This document shows, piece after piece, positions 9,701 to 17,998 of a DNA stretch of 64,000 nucleotides. How positions within the stretch are numbered: position 1 is the stretch's first letter; the number at the start of each line of letters is the position of its first letter. Made by a program: the position numbers and the translations under genes. The stretch comes from Flectonema sp. DT1601. Its lineage: Eukaryota > Euglenozoa > Diplonemea > Diplonemida > Diplonemidae. The notes beneath the pieces are model-generated. The model ran no database searches. It was not told the DNA's origin and saw nothing but the letters and a program-made list of their open reading frames with translations. The DNA is taken from positions 978,542 to 1,042,541 of the forward strand of contig OZ025818.1 in the NCBI GenBank assembly GCA_964019425.1, written 5' to 3'.

Positions 9701-11019
9701 TATAATTTAATACCTCATCTTCTTTTGTCTTCTTTAGTTTGAAATATGAATAATTGAGTTGCTGCAGATCTCTTTGTTATTAAATTTATCTTCGTCTGTA
9801 GGGGGCGCTGATTAATTAATTTCGATGGCATTGCAGTTCTGTTGTTCTTAGTCTCTCTTTAGTGTGAAATGTGAAAACTGAGGTCGTCAGCCTGTTCTGT
9901 TTCTTGTTGGAGGGCTGCAGTTTACTTGGAGTTCGTAGCGAACGCTGCTTTGCGAAGTTCGCTTTTAAATTTTCTTTTCTCGATGCTTTTGAAGAGTGTC
10001 GCTGTTTGGTACCAACGTTGTTTTCATTTCTGTGTTTTGCTCTTTTTCGTTTTTTTGCAATTACACAAGAAATGGCATCTTTATCTTTTTCTTTTGGTCG
10101 TGTTAACCTTAACGTTATTCCAACCAGTTGTCGTGGGCAATTCTTTTTCGATGAAAAGAAAAAGAAACCTGTCCAACCAATTGCGTGGTTTTTCTTTCTT
10201 TCTTTTTTTTTTTTGCATCTCTCTTTGTAATGTGATATATGCAAACACCCTCTCTAATCGTCATAGATACAGTTTGTTCATGCTGCAGTTATTCAAGTCA
10301 TTTAGCTTCAAAACTAAGAAGATAATTCTCTAATCTACTACCGCAGTATTAGGATACACTCGAAGAGCTCTTTGAGTCTCCTAAACTGTTGTTAGGTAGC
10401 CTGTTTGACTGGTGATCTGTTTTGGAGTTTGGCGTTCCTCCACTCTTCGATAAAATTAGTTTTTTTTCTCTTCCACCTTAAATATTTATTTCATTTTGAA
10501 GTGCAATGAAATACTATAGTTTTAAGCTATAACGAGCTACAGGCATGGCGCTCAACCTGTAGTACGTGGCTCCCGGATCCCCATGTTCGACAGCACATAT
10601 GAGATTATATCGAAACCAATTGTTGGTCTCTTTTCATTGCAACAAGGTTGAAGAATTCTATATTCGTTTTAGCCAGTTTGTTTCAAACCATTGAATCCTT
10701 TATGTTCTCACTTCAATAAAAAGGTTGAAAATATTAATGTTTACTTCACAAACTAAGTTAGTCTGCCTTCCTACTTCCTTTAAATAGGCACAAGTCTGTG
10801 TGGCTATCCTTACCCTGCCTTGGTCAGATCTCTCCCAACATGTGAGAGCAGGCTGATGTGATGCGACAAAAGCTGCTTCAGCACATGACGCTCTGAATCA
10901 CCTGCTTGAAATTGTTGTTTGCTAACTTTACTGACGTGGAGCTATAACAGATGGCAGTGTTAGAAGTGAGTGGTTCAACTTTGCTTTTCATTACATTGTT
11001 CCACAGTAAAACAAATGAT
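6725..11019 (+). repeat. Tandem duplication unit 1 (beta-helix gene plus flanks)
   Basis: The unit starts at ATTCGTTTTTAACAATCC and ends near ACAAATGAT. It holds the gene and about 1.4 kb of 3' spacer. The spacer (9587-11019) contains T-rich tracts and no supported gene. It pairs with unit 2 at 11081-15242; 61 bp of unshared sequence lies between them. Confidence 0.9.
6779..9586 (+). CDS. Secreted right-handed beta-helix (pectin-lyase-fold) protein, copy 1
   Basis: The chain has 935 aa. The first ~13 residues are hydrophobic (MLIVTSLLGYAMG), a short signal-peptide candidate. Around residue 97 the pattern NVYCDSNAQQSGDGSISRPF, followed by RTIAEAV, is the usual entry to parallel beta-helix proteins. 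Asn-rich coils follow (NNDMSW, GNVVREV, GNLLANC, RYNFI), with many Cys and N-glycosylation sequons. Members are often polysaccharide lyases or hydrolases acting outside the cell; substrate and catalytic residues cannot be assigned here. The ATG follows CTTTCCCAG by about 27 nt. Codon use alternates between GC-rich and AT-rich blocks, and GC-rich codons are commoner than in neighbours. Confidence 0.8.
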   Translation: MLIVTSLLGYAMGSYPKNPGFINPGTPIGVPSSYDCTVREHAWEYGKGLFPSRGGFRTLFDAMQLQACGLTPPSQDEEDEWSPPRFEASTDDLNVYCDSNAQQSGDGSISRPFRTIAEAVVAVEKRPSPSQRATINLRKGTFYLSEQVVLTKVHSNLTIQNYNGEDVVVRGGVLLKTPKESWKRDKIVEEHWETFSGFNTVKGVVESRTNKTDVKYVGTFSSFDGCSGAVKSDARFESFTFFNEAESPWQGQCFASLSSFWAPAEQKGATSSRRVKSNRWSIDLSNQPAVSNVLGLRVNAKRSIRAKYPNGDPEQSGTFYQPSQDYSKGWTSNSHATIWSKPNVPKVAYENYISDASDWPGIEWPMKEEGNSTWSGDGQWGEFHIGGGGYCAAQGLNPPVGYWCTMDSPRGKNFYFRSPSGIVIDGVLPQAVNYSNPKGAVIQAWRGSGRWFSNLCRVERYDSEKRELVFDTTTGCNNGGEGTDTGSQWWIENVLEECDDDNEFFFDEDSKVLYYNFNGTSEPTGNEEFVSVQLKVLFNVSASQESPCQNINIRGLTIRDAALTYLGDTLADVHSPTTGGDWALQSSAAVMFEGCEGCGVQHNQITRVDGNGIIVLNYNRNMSITNNDMSWIGDTAIATYGSTSKCLNENCSRSIPYLRGPDARGGNQPWYTVIQGNVVREVGIYEKQSSFYSQIATGFSVLRGNVHFNGPRAGVNFMDGMMGGDLMEGNLLANCVRESGDHGPFNSWDRIPYITNHGLHRVFNKNNVTGDMPGHVLAKGPSILSQYRTIRYNFILGVYNSQETIDNDDGSCHYLTHNNYFVYANKGLKSDFGGQWNHHYNNTYAYVGGCFGQGNNDAFFNNLCQTIGNDGYTSTCPAGFPKSMTVRQNNVRNPSGTVKFCNGDVNSTADTWLSDRDLDTAGAIGIKPWPISMEQ

Positions 11020-11080
11020 GGAGCTGAGGGGAAATCGACCTGTTCTGATATTCGGAACGACTTGCGTGTTGTTGTTTTCC

Positions 11081-14000
11081 ATTCGTTTTTAACAATCCAT
11101 ACTTTCCCAGAGAGTCCTTAATCTCATTCTCAACATGTTGATAGTGACGTCCCTTTTGGGATACGCAATGGGATCGTATCCTAAAAACCCTGGATTCATA
11201 AACTCAGGTACTCCAATTGGTGTTCCTTCATCATATGATTGTACTGTTAGAGAACACGCATGGGAATATGGTAAAGGATTGTTTCCTTCAAGAGGAGGTT
11301 TCAGGACGTTGTTCGATGCGATGCAGTTGCAAGCCTGCGGGCTGACCCCTCCGTCACAAGATGAGGAGGACGAGTGGAGCCCGCCGAGGTTTGAGGCTTC
11401 GACCGACGACCTGAACGTTTACTGCGACTCAAATGCTCAGCAATCTGGGGACGGATCGATCAGTCGTCCGTTCAGGACGATCGCTGAGGCCGTCGTTGCT
11501 GTGGAGAAGCGTCCGTCTCCTTCACAGCGGGCGACGATTAATTTGAGGAAGGGTACTTTCTACCTGAGCGAACAAGTCGTGTTGACGAAGGTGCACAGCA
11601 ACCTGACGATTCAGAATTACAACGGGGAGGATGTTGTTGTGAGAGGTGGTGTTCTTTTGAAGACTCCCAAGGAATCATGGAAGAGGGACAAGATCGTAGA
11701 AGAACACTGGGAAACGTTCAGTGGATTCAACACTGTGAAGGGAGTAGTTGAGAGCCGAACCAACAAAACTGATGTGAAGTACGTTGGGACCTTCTCTTCG
11801 TTCGATGGATGCAGCGGTGCGGTGAAGTCGGATGCACGATTCGAGTCGTTCACGTTTTTCAACGAGGCGGAGAGTCCTTGGCAGGGACAGTGCTTCGCAT
11901 CGCTGAGCTCGTTCTGGGCACCTGCGGAACAGAAGGGGGCGACGTCATCTCGAAGAGTTAAGAGTAATAGGTGGTCAATTGATTTATCAAATCAACCTGC
12001 TGTATCAAATGTTTTGGGTCTTCGTGTCAATGCAAAGCGTTCGATTAGAGCGAAGTATCCCAACGGTGATCCAGAGCAGTCGGGTACCTTCTATCAGCCG
12101 AGTCAGGATTACTCGAAGGGTTGGACTTCTAACTCACATGCGACAATCTGGTCTAAACCAAACGTGCCAAAGGTTGCTTACGAAAATTACATCAGTGATG
12201 CCTCTGACTGGCCTGGAATTGAGTGGCCGATGAAGGAGGAAGGCAACTCAACTTGGAGTGGTGACGGTCAATGGGGTGAATTCCACATCGGAGGAGGGGG
12301 GTACTGCGCTGCTCAAGGACTGAATCCCCCAGTCGGCTACTGGTGTACGATGGACTCTCCGAGAGGGAAGAACTATTATTTCAGGTCACCGTCTGGTATC
12401 GTCATCGATGGTGTGCTTCCTCAGGCTGTTAATTACTCAAACCCGAAGGGTGCTGTAATCCAAGCTTGGAGAGGTACATATCGCTGGTTCTCAAACTTGT
12501 GTCGTGTCGAGAGGTACGATTCCGAGAAGAGGGAGCTGGTGTTCGATACGACAACTGGTTGCAACAACGGAGGTGAAGGGACCGATACTGGATCGCAGTG
12601 GTGGATCGAGAACGTTCTGGAAGAGTGTGACGACGACAACGAGTTCTTCTTCGATGAAGACAGCAAGGTTCTGTACTACAATTTCAACGGGACATCGGAA
12701 CCGACTGGAAACGAGGAGTTCGTGTCGGTTCAACTGAAGGTTCTGTTCAACGTGTCTGCTTCACAAGAATCACCTTGTCAGAACATCAACATCAGGGGGC
12801 TGACTATCAGGGACGCTGCGTTGACTTATTTGGGAGACACGTTGGCGGATGTGCACTCGCCCACCACAGGGGGTGATTGGGCATTGCAAAGTTCAGCAGC
12901 TGTTATGTTTGAGGGTTGTGAAGGTTGTGGTGTTCAACATAATCAGATAACTCGTGTTGATGGTAATGGAATTATTGTACTAAACTACAACAGAAACATG
13001 TCGATTACCAACAACGACATGTCTTGGATTGGAGACACTGCGATTGCTACTTATGGTTCGACTTCGAAGTGTCTGAACGAAGATTGTTCGAGAAGCATCC
13101 CGTACCTGCGAGGTCCTGATGCAAGGGGAGGGAACCAGCCTTGGTACACTGTGATTCAGGGAAACGTTGTGCGTGAAGTTGGGATCTATGAGAAGCAAAG
13201 CTCGTTTTACAGCCAGATTGCTACTGGGTTCTCTGTGTTGAGAGGAAACGTTCACTTCAACGGGCCGAGGGCTGGTGTGAATTTCATGGACGGGATGATG
13301 GGCGGTGACCTGATGGAGGGCAATCTTTTGGCCAACTGTGTTAGGGAATCCGGTGATCACGGACCGTTCAACTCATGGGACAGGATCCCGTACATCACCA
13401 ATCATGGGTTGCACAGGGTTTTCAACAAGAACAATGTGACGGGTGACATGCCTGGACACGTACTCGCAAAGGGACCTTCGATTCTGTCTCAGTATCGGAC
13501 GATTCGTTACAATTTCATTCTCGGAGTGTACAACAGTCAGGAGACGATTGACAACGACGACGGAAGCTGTCACTACCTGACTCACAATAATTACTTTGTC
13601 TACGCTAACGGTGGTTTGAAATCTGACTTTGGAGGTCAGTGGAATCATCACTACAACAACACTTATGCTTACGTGGGTGGGTGTTTCGGTCAAGGAAACA
13701 ATGATGCTTTCTTCAACAACCTGTGTCAGACTATTGGAAATGATGGATACACGTCCACCTGTCCTGCAGGTTTCCCGAAATCGATGACAGTCAGACAGAA
13801 CAATGTACGAAACCCTTCCGGAACTGTTAAGTTCTGTAATGGTGACGTGAATAGTACTGCTGACACTTGGTTGAGTGATAGAGATCTCGATACAGCTGGT
13901 GCTATCGGTATCAAGCCATGGCCCATTTCTATGGAGCAGTGAGCTGATTTCTTTATAACGTAACTTGAGATCTGCCTATTTGTTTTACTGAGACCGAAGG

Positions 14001-15242
14001 TTAGTTAAGTAAAGTTGTCTAATTATTTGATCTGATTTGTCTCACTTATTGTGATGTATAATTTAATACCTCATCTTCTTTTGTCTTCTTTAGTTTGAAA
14101 TATGAATAATTGAGTTGCTGCAGATCTCGTTGTTATTAAATTTATCTTCGTCTGTAGGGGACGCTGATTAATTAATTTCGATGGCTTCTGTTATTCTTAG
14201 TCTCTCTTTAGTGTGAAATGTGAAAACTGAGGTCGTCAGCCTGTTCTGTTTCTTGTTGGAGGGCTGCAGTTTACTTGGAGTTCGTAGCGAACGCTGCTTT
14301 GCGAAATTCGCTTTTAAATTTTCTTTTCTCGATGCTTTTGAAGAGTGTCGCTGTTTGGTACCAACGTTATTTTCCCTCTCGCCTTTTTTATTTTCTTGTC
14401 GAGGAGCAATTTTCCATCGATGGAGGTGGTCTTGTTTCTTTACTGTTTTCCAGGTCCCAGTTGTCGTGGGCAATTCTTTTTCGATGAAAAGAAAAAGAAA
14501 TCTGTCCAACCAATTGCGTGGTTTTGTTTCTTTCTTTACATCTTTTTGTAATTCAATTTTGCATATCCTTCCCCAATCGTCATAGATACAGTCTGCTTGG
14601 TCATGCAGCAGGTTTTTAGTAGTCAGTTACCAGACAGCACGGTTCTTAGCCGTTTTTGTCGTATTCTTTGTTTCCTAATTGTTATAAATTCCGTTGTAGT
14701 TGTTGCTTCAATAGGGCTTGTTAAAGGCTTTGAGCGATACTTGTGTTTTCCCAGTACTCATGTTGTTGTTTTTAGTAAGGCGATCTGTATTGGAGTTTGG
14801 CATTCCCCTCCACTCTTCGATAAAATTAGTTTGTTTCTCCCCTTCTTTCAAACCATTAATCCTTTATATTCTTATTTGAATTAATAAAAAGGTTAAATGT
14901 TTCCTTCATACTTCTGTTCTCTGTTGCTGTGAGTTATCCTCCTGGAGCACTGCAACTTTGGATTGAATCTACTAACAAAGTTAGTTTGCCTTCCTACTTC
15001 CTTTAAATAGGCACAAGTCTGTGTGGCTATCCTTACCCTGCCTTGGTCAGATCTCTCCCAACATGTGAGAGCAGGCTGATGTGATGCGACAAAAGCTGCT
15101 TCAGCACATGACGCTCTGAATCACCTGCTTGAAATTGTTGTTTGCTAACTTTACTGACGTGGAGCTATAACAGATGGCAGTGTTAGAAGTGAGTGGTTCA
15201 ACTTTGCTTTTCATTACATTGTTCCACAGTAAAACAAATGAT
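11081..15242 (+). repeat. Tandem duplication unit 2 (beta-helix gene plus flanks)
   Basis: Aligned with unit 1 at an offset of 4356 over the gene and 4223 at the tail, so the spacer is about 130 bp shorter here. Most of the spacer is near identical. The stretch 14371-14458 has replaced an unrelated one at 10021-10126 in unit 1, with matching sequence on both sides. The spacer 13943-15319 holds no supported gene. Confidence 0.9.
11135..13942 (+). CDS. Secreted right-handed beta-helix protein, copy 2
   Basis: The length is the same 935 aa as copy 1. I find six residue differences by eye: P24S, one F to Y in the KNFYF segment, SG to TY in RGSGRWF, N to D before the second Cys of the NENCS segment, and K to G in YANKGL. 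The SG/TY change lies in a small cluster of nucleotide differences around 12470-12500, while most of the gene is identical. This suggests recent duplication or ongoing gene conversion with a short imported tract. Signal candidate, fold evidence and start context are as for copy 1. Confidence 0.8.
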   Translation: MLIVTSLLGYAMGSYPKNPGFINSGTPIGVPSSYDCTVREHAWEYGKGLFPSRGGFRTLFDAMQLQACGLTPPSQDEEDEWSPPRFEASTDDLNVYCDSNAQQSGDGSISRPFRTIAEAVVAVEKRPSPSQRATINLRKGTFYLSEQVVLTKVHSNLTIQNYNGEDVVVRGGVLLKTPKESWKRDKIVEEHWETFSGFNTVKGVVESRTNKTDVKYVGTFSSFDGCSGAVKSDARFESFTFFNEAESPWQGQCFASLSSFWAPAEQKGATSSRRVKSNRWSIDLSNQPAVSNVLGLRVNAKRSIRAKYPNGDPEQSGTFYQPSQDYSKGWTSNSHATIWSKPNVPKVAYENYISDASDWPGIEWPMKEEGNSTWSGDGQWGEFHIGGGGYCAAQGLNPPVGYWCTMDSPRGKNYYFRSPSGIVIDGVLPQAVNYSNPKGAVIQAWRGTYRWFSNLCRVERYDSEKRELVFDTTTGCNNGGEGTDTGSQWWIENVLEECDDDNEFFFDEDSKVLYYNFNGTSEPTGNEEFVSVQLKVLFNVSASQESPCQNINIRGLTIRDAALTYLGDTLADVHSPTTGGDWALQSSAAVMFEGCEGCGVQHNQITRVDGNGIIVLNYNRNMSITNNDMSWIGDTAIATYGSTSKCLNEDCSRSIPYLRGPDARGGNQPWYTVIQGNVVREVGIYEKQSSFYSQIATGFSVLRGNVHFNGPRAGVNFMDGMMGGDLMEGNLLANCVRESGDHGPFNSWDRIPYITNHGLHRVFNKNNVTGDMPGHVLAKGPSILSQYRTIRYNFILGVYNSQETIDNDDGSCHYLTHNNYFVYANGGLKSDFGGQWNHHYNNTYAYVGGCFGQGNNDAFFNNLCQTIGNDGYTSTCPAGFPKSMTVRQNNVRNPSGTVKFCNGDVNSTADTWLSDRDLDTAGAIGIKPWPISMEQ

Positions 15243-15319
15243 AGACTAAGAATCCTCTATCACGATAAGAATGTTATTAAACTATTGATTCTGACTCACC
15301 CCCTTTGCAGTTATAACAA

Positions 15320-17065
15320 ATGGATCGATTTATAAAGTGTGTAATGTGGCCAGCGACGAGGATAATCCTACCAGAGGATAACGAGATCACACAATTGAGA
15401 AAGAAAGTAATAATGGCCGTTTTGATAATTATAGTTCCGGTCATTCTTGTCAATGCGAGGAATTTCACAGTCTCATCAAAGATAGCTGCTGCTCTTTCCG
15501 TGGTGATGTTCGTTGTGGAATTCTGTGCTGTTCAGTACATGAAAAAGGCATCTGATGGACTTATCGAGTTCGCTTGTTACACATCTGTTATGTTGATTGT
15601 TATTTTAGATTTTAATGCGACTGTCGGAGATAAGACTCGAATATGGGCGTTGTTAGTTATTATACTCGATGTGTTGTTGGTTTGTAGAATTAGAAACAGA
15701 GCAGCAATTGTTTCTCTTTCTGTATTGACTCTCTATCTTGTGATCATGGCTGTTGAAGGAGCAATTAGATTCGGGTTGTTTGACATCACTGTTGGAACAT
15801 ATGACTACGATGAGCGTTTTGAGAAATGTACTTGTGACAAACCTCCGTGTAAAACTAGTACGGGTTTTCAAACAATGGTTTGGTTGTTGACCTTATATAT
15901 TGATTTCGGAGTCACTCGGAGTTTTTCAAAACAAGTTTTGACTGAAAAAGAAAAAATAGAAACGTCAGTAATGATCACAGCAACTGTCGCCGAATATCTC
16001 GCAGCTTTCAATCTTGAAGACGCTGAGGAATGTTTGTGTGGAGCAGATAATTTACCGAACTCATTAAAGTGTGCTCTGCAATCAATTCTTAATAATTTAC
16101 AGCTGTATAAACCTTACTTACCAATGTCATGTTTACCTGATAAAGTTAAAATAGCCCAAATAGTCGACAACGAATCAGAAAGCATTTCATGTATGAGCTC
16201 TGCTTATTTAGCGAGTTCTGTTACGACGTCAGTTTCTAATTTATCGACGTCGAAGAAAGTGGGAATTAATTTAAAAGTACCTCTCCGACGGGGTAGAATA
16301 GCAGCTCTTTTACTAAGTTTTAGTACCCCATCGGCTCTGTTGGAGTCAATGAGTGACTTTGAACTACAGCACAAAACTGTTCTCGAAGTGGCGCTAAGGA
16401 TAATTCCAACTGTCTCTGGGATGGTTGATTTCTTTCTCGGTAACAGAATCTATGTTTCGTTTAACGCGTCGAGGAAGTGTTCAAGTTTCGCAGTAGCAGC
16501 AGCAGACGCTGCTTTGCTATGTCAGGAAGCTTTAAAGATTGAAATTCCATTTCAACACGGAATCACAATAGCAGTTAGTAGAGGACAGGTAATGCTTGGT
16601 GACTTGGGGACGGATATGATGAGACGGTTTTCTATTATTGGTGACGTCTGTAGTAAACTAACTCACATGGAACGATACGCTACTTCTAAATCAATCGACT
16701 GTATGGTCGATCATGAGATTGCGGAGTCATTGCAATATGTGTTCTCACTTTCTATCATCCTCGAATTGTTACAATTTAACTTCTCTTCAAAGACTTCCAT
16801 AATTTGGGAACTTCTTCGGAAATCCGTAGAAGACGTTAGTGAAGAATGGATGTATGCAATCGATAAAGCGTCTTCCTTCTTAGAATTACCTAACCAAGCT
16901 GGTCTACTGTACCTGACAAATAAATCACTGAGCACTGATATTCTTAAGGAACTCGACTCTTGTGAAAAAGGAAGAGCAGTTCTATCTCGAATGGACAACC
17001 CGGTAACTGTAGTGCAGTATGGATTGCAGAGTGAGAACTCATTAGTGAGCGATACGGCCTCGTGA
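15320..17065 (+). CDS. Six-pass membrane protein with degenerate class III nucleotidyl cyclase domain
   Basis: The protein has 581 aa. Residues about 25-200 contain six hydrophobic spans. A helical region follows, ending NLQLYKPYLPMSCLP near residue 275, a segment I have seen ahead of cyclase domains in protists. Residues about 325-475 have the cyclase fold pattern, including GITIAVSRGQVMLGDLG and RRFSIIGDVCSKLTHMERYA, the equivalents of the C-terminal cyclase motifs. The two metal-binding aspartates expected in the first strand and in the GD hairpin appear to be replaced (LLLSFST and FLGNRIYVSF). The protein is therefore probably not an active cyclase; it may be a regulatory or dimer partner. 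The start follows CCCCCTTTGCAG by about 9 nt. Confidence 0.75.
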   Translation: MDRFIKCVMWPATRIILPEDNEITQLRKKVIMAVLIIIVPVILVNARNFTVSSKIAAALSVVMFVVEFCAVQYMKKASDGLIEFACYTSVMLIVILDFNATVGDKTRIWALLVIILDVLLVCRIRNRAAIVSLSVLTLYLVIMAVEGAIRFGLFDITVGTYDYDERFEKCTCDKPPCKTSTGFQTMVWLLTLYIDFGVTRSFSKQVLTEKEKIETSVMITATVAEYLAAFNLEDAEECLCGADNLPNSLKCALQSILNNLQLYKPYLPMSCLPDKVKIAQIVDNESESISCMSSAYLASSVTTSVSNLSTSKKVGINLKVPLRRGRIAALLLSFSTPSALLESMSDFELQHKTVLEVALRIIPTVSGMVDFFLGNRIYVSFNASRKCSSFAVAAADAALLCQEALKIEIPFQHGITIAVSRGQVMLGDLGTDMMRRFSIIGDVCSKLTHMERYATSKSIDCMVDHEIAESLQYVFSLSIILELLQFNFSSKTSIIWELLRKSVEDVSEEWMYAIDKASSFLELPNQAGLLYLTNKSLSTDILKELDSCEKGRAVLSRMDNPVTVVQYGLQSENSLVSDTAS

Positions 17066-17408
17066 TATTTTTTTTTGCCTTTTTCTTAATTTTTCTTCCT
17101 CTCCTTAGTTAGTTAGTTTTTTTTTTTTCTTTTTTTTTTTTTTCTTTTTGAAGAGCTTGAAAATATTCTCGCTCCTCCCCATTTTTTACTCCGTAAAAAA
17201 AAAGAACTAAAAAAATAATGAAAGAATAACAAATTAGTTTTTCGAACTCAAAACTACGGCGGAGATTTGCTTTCCAGCAGATGTTCCAAAAAAAAAAAAT
17301 AAAAAAAATTGTAATGCGAGACGATGAATAAAGGTTAAAATCTCTTTTATTTTAATTCAGCTGAACTACAATAATAATAAGTAATGAGAGAGAGAGCGAG
17401 AGGTGAGA

Positions 17409-17440
<32 letters not shown>

Positions 17441-17502
17441 TTTCCAAAAAAACAAAAATAAAAAAACCCCAATTTCAATATAAAAGTACAAAAGACACAA
17501 AC
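17066..17502. other. Intergenic spacer with long T and A tracts
   Basis: T tracts lie near 17118-17150, an A30-like tract near 17409-17435, and GA dinucleotides just before it (17386-17405). No gene is seen. Confidence 0.6.
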
Positions 17503-17757
17503 ATGGGGAGACAGGAATTACAAGAGCTCCAAGACTGGATGTGTTTGGATTATGTTCCTGGTTTTTGTAAAGGTCGAGTCACTGAATTTGAAGGTCCGAT
17601 CACGAAATTAATTTGCCGAAGTTGCAATGGAACAGTCGGAAGGAAAGTATTAAAAAAACAATCTACTTCATCGCAATACTCTTCTGTCTTTGTTAATCCA
17701 AAATCTCAAAGTTCAGCACCCAGTACATCCTTCTTAAATCCTTATCAATACGAATAG
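17503..17757 (+). CDS. Small Cys-containing protein, 84 aa, unknown function
   Basis: The short frame sits in its own intergenic slot and on the array strand. Four Cys (WMC, GFC and CRSC) are spaced so that they could bind zinc. The tail is Ser/Gln-rich and ends NPYQYE. No family is recognised. Its reality rests on position, composition and a clear start context (ACAAACATGGGG). Confidence 0.5.
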   Translation: MGRQELQELQDWMCLDYVPGFCKGRVTEFEGPITKLICRSCNGTVGRKVLKKQSTSSQYSSVFVNPKSQSSAPSTSFLNPYQYE

Positions 17758-17998
17758 AGTGTGGAAGTGAATGGTAAAGATAGCGTCTGTTCGATGTTCT
17801 GTTTTACCCTTTTTTGTGTTATTTACACGTTTCTTACCGAAAGTTGTCTTGTTTTGTCTCTGATGTTTTGTTTTGAGTTGGTCTATTTTTGTGTTTAAAA
17901 TATTATAATGTGAAGTCATCGGAGACCAAGGATAGTAATTCACGAGGTTTAATATATTCCATCTCACCTCTCTCTCACAGTCATCTCATTAATGTACA

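Noticed and set aside
9816-10333. Several overlapping Phe/Lys-rich frames in the spacer after the beta-helix gene
   Set aside because: They are driven by T/A tracts, are not conserved in frame between the two duplication units, and have no domain.
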